From JBDSLU01 sp963844435 (GTDB taxonomy: Bacteria > Acidobacteriota > Vicinamibacteria > Vicinamibacterales > Vicinamibacteraceae): a stretch of DNA of 64,000 nucleotides. The notes under the pieces are model-generated. The model searched no databases and was not told the origin of the DNA. It was given only the letters and a program-made list of their open reading frames with translations. The stretch lies in the NCBI GenBank assembly GCA_963844435.1, contig CAWJOG010000004.1:62001-126000 (forward strand), in the 5' to 3' direction. Positions 60,545 to 64,000 of the stretch are shown here, piece by piece. The translations under genes and the position numbers were made by a program. How positions within the stretch are numbered: position 1 is the first letter of the stretch; every line of letters starts with the position of its first letter.

Positions 60545-60755
60545 CTGGACGAGTTCCGGGAGAACGTCCGATCGCGGGCTCGCTGTGCGCGACGAGGATC
60601 TACAGCATGCGAAGACCCGGAAGGTGTCCACGCGATGGCCGGTGCAGCCCACCGGCCGGGAGCTGCGCGGAGTAGGCGACGGAGGCAGACTTGGCTGCAT
60701 GGAAGCTGCCGGCGGGCCGCCTGGAAGGCGACCCGCCCGGCTGACATCCACATCC

Positions 60756-60782
60756 CCCGGCGCGCGATTATGGCGCGCCGGG
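60756..60782 (-). terminator. Terminator-like hairpin after ahcY
   Basis: CCCGGCGCGC and GCGCGCCGGG form a perfect 10 bp stem with a 7 nt loop, 7 nt beyond the ahcY stop. It should end the leftward metH-arsR-ahcY transcript. Confidence 0.6.
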
Positions 60783-60789
60783 CCGATGC

Positions 60790-62329
<1,540 letters not shown>

Positions 62330-62349
62330 CAGCGGTCTCCTTGTGTTTC

Positions 62350-63291
62350 TCAGGTGAGGGATACGGGCTGGCGCGCGGACGCCAGGAACAGCGACGGCCC
62401 TTCGGCCGATGCTTCGGGGGCCAGCGGCACGACGCGCGCCGCCTCGAAGCGCGCTCCGTGCAGCAGGCGGACGATCTGCGGCTCGCCGAAGCCGAGCCAG
62501 ACGTGGCCCATGCGCTGGCGGTAGTCCTCGCGATCGTGCGGCTGCATGTCGACGACGACGAGGCGGCCGCCGGGCCTCAGGATGCGCGCCGCTTCGGCCA
62601 GCGCGCGTGCTGGATCGGGGACATGGTGCAACACCAGGACGAGCAGCACCACGTCAACCTCGCCGTCGCCGATGGGCAGCGCTTCGAGCGTGCCCTGGCG
62701 CAGGTCGACGTGGTCGGGGACGAGCTCCGCCGCCGCGGCGAGCATCGCCGCCGAGGCGTCGACGCCGATGACCCGGCGCACGAACGGCGCGACCAGCGAC
62801 GAGACGTGCCCGGCGCCGCAGCCGAGGTCGGCCACGACCCAGTCGGGATCGAGGAGCCCGAGCAGCGCCTTGGCCGGCGTGGACGCGCCGAAGAGCTCGT
62901 CGCGGAGGCGGCCCCATTCGCCGGCCGCGCTGGCAAAGAACGCCTGCGAGGCGGCGCGTCGGGCGTCGAGGACGCGGGCCAGGCGCCGGGCGTCCGCCGC
63001 GGCGGAGGGCCCGGAACCGACCTGGCCGCGGACGACCTGCCAGAGCCCCTTCGCCGATTCCGGCAACGCCGCCGCGTCGACCGTATACAGCCGGCTGGTC
63101 GCCTCGCGCCGGGAGGTCACCCAGCCGCCGTCCGCCAGCGTCTTGAGGTGGCGGCTGACGGTGGATTGCGGCAGCCGCAGCACGTCGCACAGCTCCGACA
63201 CGGTGAGCTCATGCGCCTCGAGCACGGCGAGGACGCGCACACGGATGGCGTCAGAGAGGACGGCGAGCTGGTCGAGGATGGCGGCTGTCAC
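62350..63291 (-). CDS. ArsR-type regulator fused to SAM-dependent methyltransferase
   Basis: This is a 313-residue fusion. The N-terminal winged helix (AILDQLAVLSDAIRVRVLAV, LTVSELCDVLRLPQSTVSRH) is of the ArsR family. The C-terminal class I methyltransferase domain has WVVADLGCGAGHVSSLVAPF, GVDASAAMLAAA and LVLVLHHVPDPARALAEAAR. Such fusions are found next to ahcY and metH and are thought to control the methyl cycle by sensing SAM or SAH; that role is inferred from context. The start is taken as GTG 63291; an upstream ATG at 63354 would add 21 residues lacking similarity. Confidence 0.85.
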   Translation of the reverse strand: MTAAILDQLAVLSDAIRVRVLAVLEAHELTVSELCDVLRLPQSTVSRHLKTLADGGWVTSRREATSRLYTVDAAALPESAKGLWQVVRGQVGSGPSAAADARRLARVLDARRAASQAFFASAAGEWGRLRDELFGASTPAKALLGLLDPDWVVADLGCGAGHVSSLVAPFVRRVIGVDASAAMLAAAAELVPDHVDLRQGTLEALPIGDGEVDVVLLVLVLHHVPDPARALAEAARILRPGGRLVVVDMQPHDREDYRQRMGHVWLGFGEPQIVRLLHGARFEAARVVPLAPEASAEGPSLFLASARQPVSLT

Positions 63292-63305
63292 AGTTTGGCA
63301 GGACG

Positions 63306-63323
63306 CATCCGTCAAGCCGGATG
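63306..63323. promoter_or_regulatory. Candidate operator dyad for the ArsR-type regulator
   Basis: CATCCG and CGGATG flank TCAAGC, a dyad typical in size for ArsR-family operators, located 14 bp before the GTG start of the regulator gene. TATTCT on the minus strand just upstream (near 63330) could be its -10. Autoregulation is an inference. Confidence 0.35.
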
Positions 63324-63366
63324 AAAGAATACACGCCGCACAGGGCCCCGTCAACCCCGGCCAAGC

Positions 63367-64000
63367 TCAGCCGACCACGGCGGGGTCGGAGGCCGGGACG
63401 TAGCCGAGATTCGGGGCCAGCCAGCGCTCGACTTCCTCGACCGCCATGCCCTTCCGCGCGGCGTAGTCCTGGACCTGGTCCTGGCCGATGCGGCCGACCA
63501 TGAAATACCGCGCGTCCGGGTGCGCCAGGTAGATGCCGCTCACGCTGGCCGGCGGCGTCATCGCGAACGACTCCGTGAGCGCCATGCCGACTTCCCCGGC
63601 GTCGAGGAGGGCGAACAGCGTCGCCTTCTCGGTGTGGTCCGGACACGCCGGATAGCCGAACGCCGGGCGGATGCCGCGATACGCCTCGTCGATCAGCTGA
63701 TCGTTCGACAGCGTCTCGGCTGCGCCGTAGCCCCAGTCGCGCCGCGCCCGCGCGTGCAGGTACTCGGCGAACGCCTCGGCGAGGCGATCGGCGAGCGCCT
63801 TGACCATGATCGCCTGGTAGTCGTCGTGGTCGGCCTCGAAGGCGCGCACCAGATCGTCGGCGCCGAGGCCGGCCGTGACCGCGAACGCGCCGACATGGTC
63901 GGCGACGCCGCTCTCCGCCGGCGCGACGAAGTCGGCGAGCGACCGGTTCGGCCGGGCATCGGCGATCGGCGCCTGCTGGCGCAGCATCGGGAAGCGCGCC
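63367..64000 (-). CDS. metH: Methionine synthase, cobalamin-dependent, C-terminal activation domain (5' part beyond window)
   Basis: The 211 residues visible form the MetH activation domain, which binds SAM to reactivate the cobalamin. Diagnostic segments are ADHVGAFAVTAGLGADDLVR, FEADHDDYQAIMVKALADRL, AEAFAEYLHARARRDWGYG, YRGIRPAFGYPACPDHTEK and SVSGIYLAHPDARYFMVGRI, ending NLGYVPASDPAVVG. The gene enters from the right edge on the minus strand, so the catalytic domains are not seen. With ahcY and the ArsR-methyltransferase downstream it forms a methionine-regeneration cluster. Confidence 0.93.
   Translation of the reverse strand, partial: ARFPMLRQQAPIADARPNRSLADFVAPAESGVADHVGAFAVTAGLGADDLVRAFEADHDDYQAIMVKALADRLAEAFAEYLHARARRDWGYGAAETLSNDQLIDEAYRGIRPAFGYPACPDHTEKATLFALLDAGEVGMALTESFAMTPPASVSGIYLAHPDARYFMVGRIGQDQVQDYAARKGMAVEEVERWLAPNLGYVPASDPAVVG

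Noticed and set aside
62330..62349. SAH riboswitch upstream of ahcY
   Set aside because: The gap to the upstream gene is only 20 nt, too short, and it holds just a ribosome site.

Overview
This 64 kb window is a GC-rich (roughly 70%) bacterial chromosome segment with almost no non-coding space. The gene set suggests a Gram-negative, diderm member of the Acidobacteriota, probably class Vicinamibacteria. The reasons are a regulatory PTS with both HprK and RpoN, an LptC/LptA-like fusion, an orphan mannose-type EIIA, a type III glutamine synthetase, a biosynthetic arginine decarboxylase and an archaeal-type phosphatidylserine decarboxylase. The taxonomic call is an inference from gene content. 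I see no rRNA, tRNA, CRISPR array, prophage or insertion sequence.

Layout. At 1-3.4 kb, a sigma-54 activator (cut by the left edge), a DUF1365 gene and a cyclopropane-fatty-acid synthase all read rightward and all carry indels. From 3.5 to 21.9 kb a long leftward run holds guaA, dnaE, accA, recJ, an LptC/LptA-like protein, lptB, rpoN, hpf, hprK, rapZ, EIIA, HPr, EI and a small cupin. From 22 to 27.4 kb, a PQQ-type beta-propeller protein and a very large NtrY-like sensor kinase read rightward. From 27.4 to 30.7 kb, tsaB, rimI, a DUF465 protein, psd and pssA read leftward. From 30.7 to 42.4 kb come mutS, an alpha/beta hydrolase, Yip1 and DUF2752 membrane proteins, a MATE exporter, an amidohydrolase, an FKBP lipoprotein, a decayed aminotransferase, a bactofilin and speA. 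From 42.6 to 58.4 kb come a large DUF349 protein, a second MATE exporter, parC, glnN, parE, sucA and sucB. From 58.4 to 64 kb come an exported protein, an esterase, a Bcp peroxiredoxin and a leftward methyl-cycle cluster: metH (cut by the right edge), an ArsR-methyltransferase and ahcY.

How the genes work together. The leftward 3.5-14 kb block is a nutrient-sensing PTS without sugar permeases: EI, HPr, EIIA, the HPr Ser-kinase and RapZ sit beside sigma-54 and the ribosome hibernation factor. LPS export genes are embedded in the same run. The right end regenerates methionine from S-adenosylhomocysteine.

Most notable. A structured repeat occurs three times between genes (about 3434-3522, 13850-13937 and 42440-42529). 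It has two hairpins with conserved loops, a conserved asymmetric bulge and a constant 13-14 nt linker, while the stems keep pairing despite different sequence. Several genes have a -10-like hexamer 6-9 nt before the start codon, suggesting leaderless transcripts. A 13-codon ORF with its own Shine-Dalgarno ends just before speA. Many single-base frameshifts break genes that should be essential (dnaE) or central (sucA, sucB, ahcY), so the consensus probably contains indel errors; I give merged coordinates for those genes.
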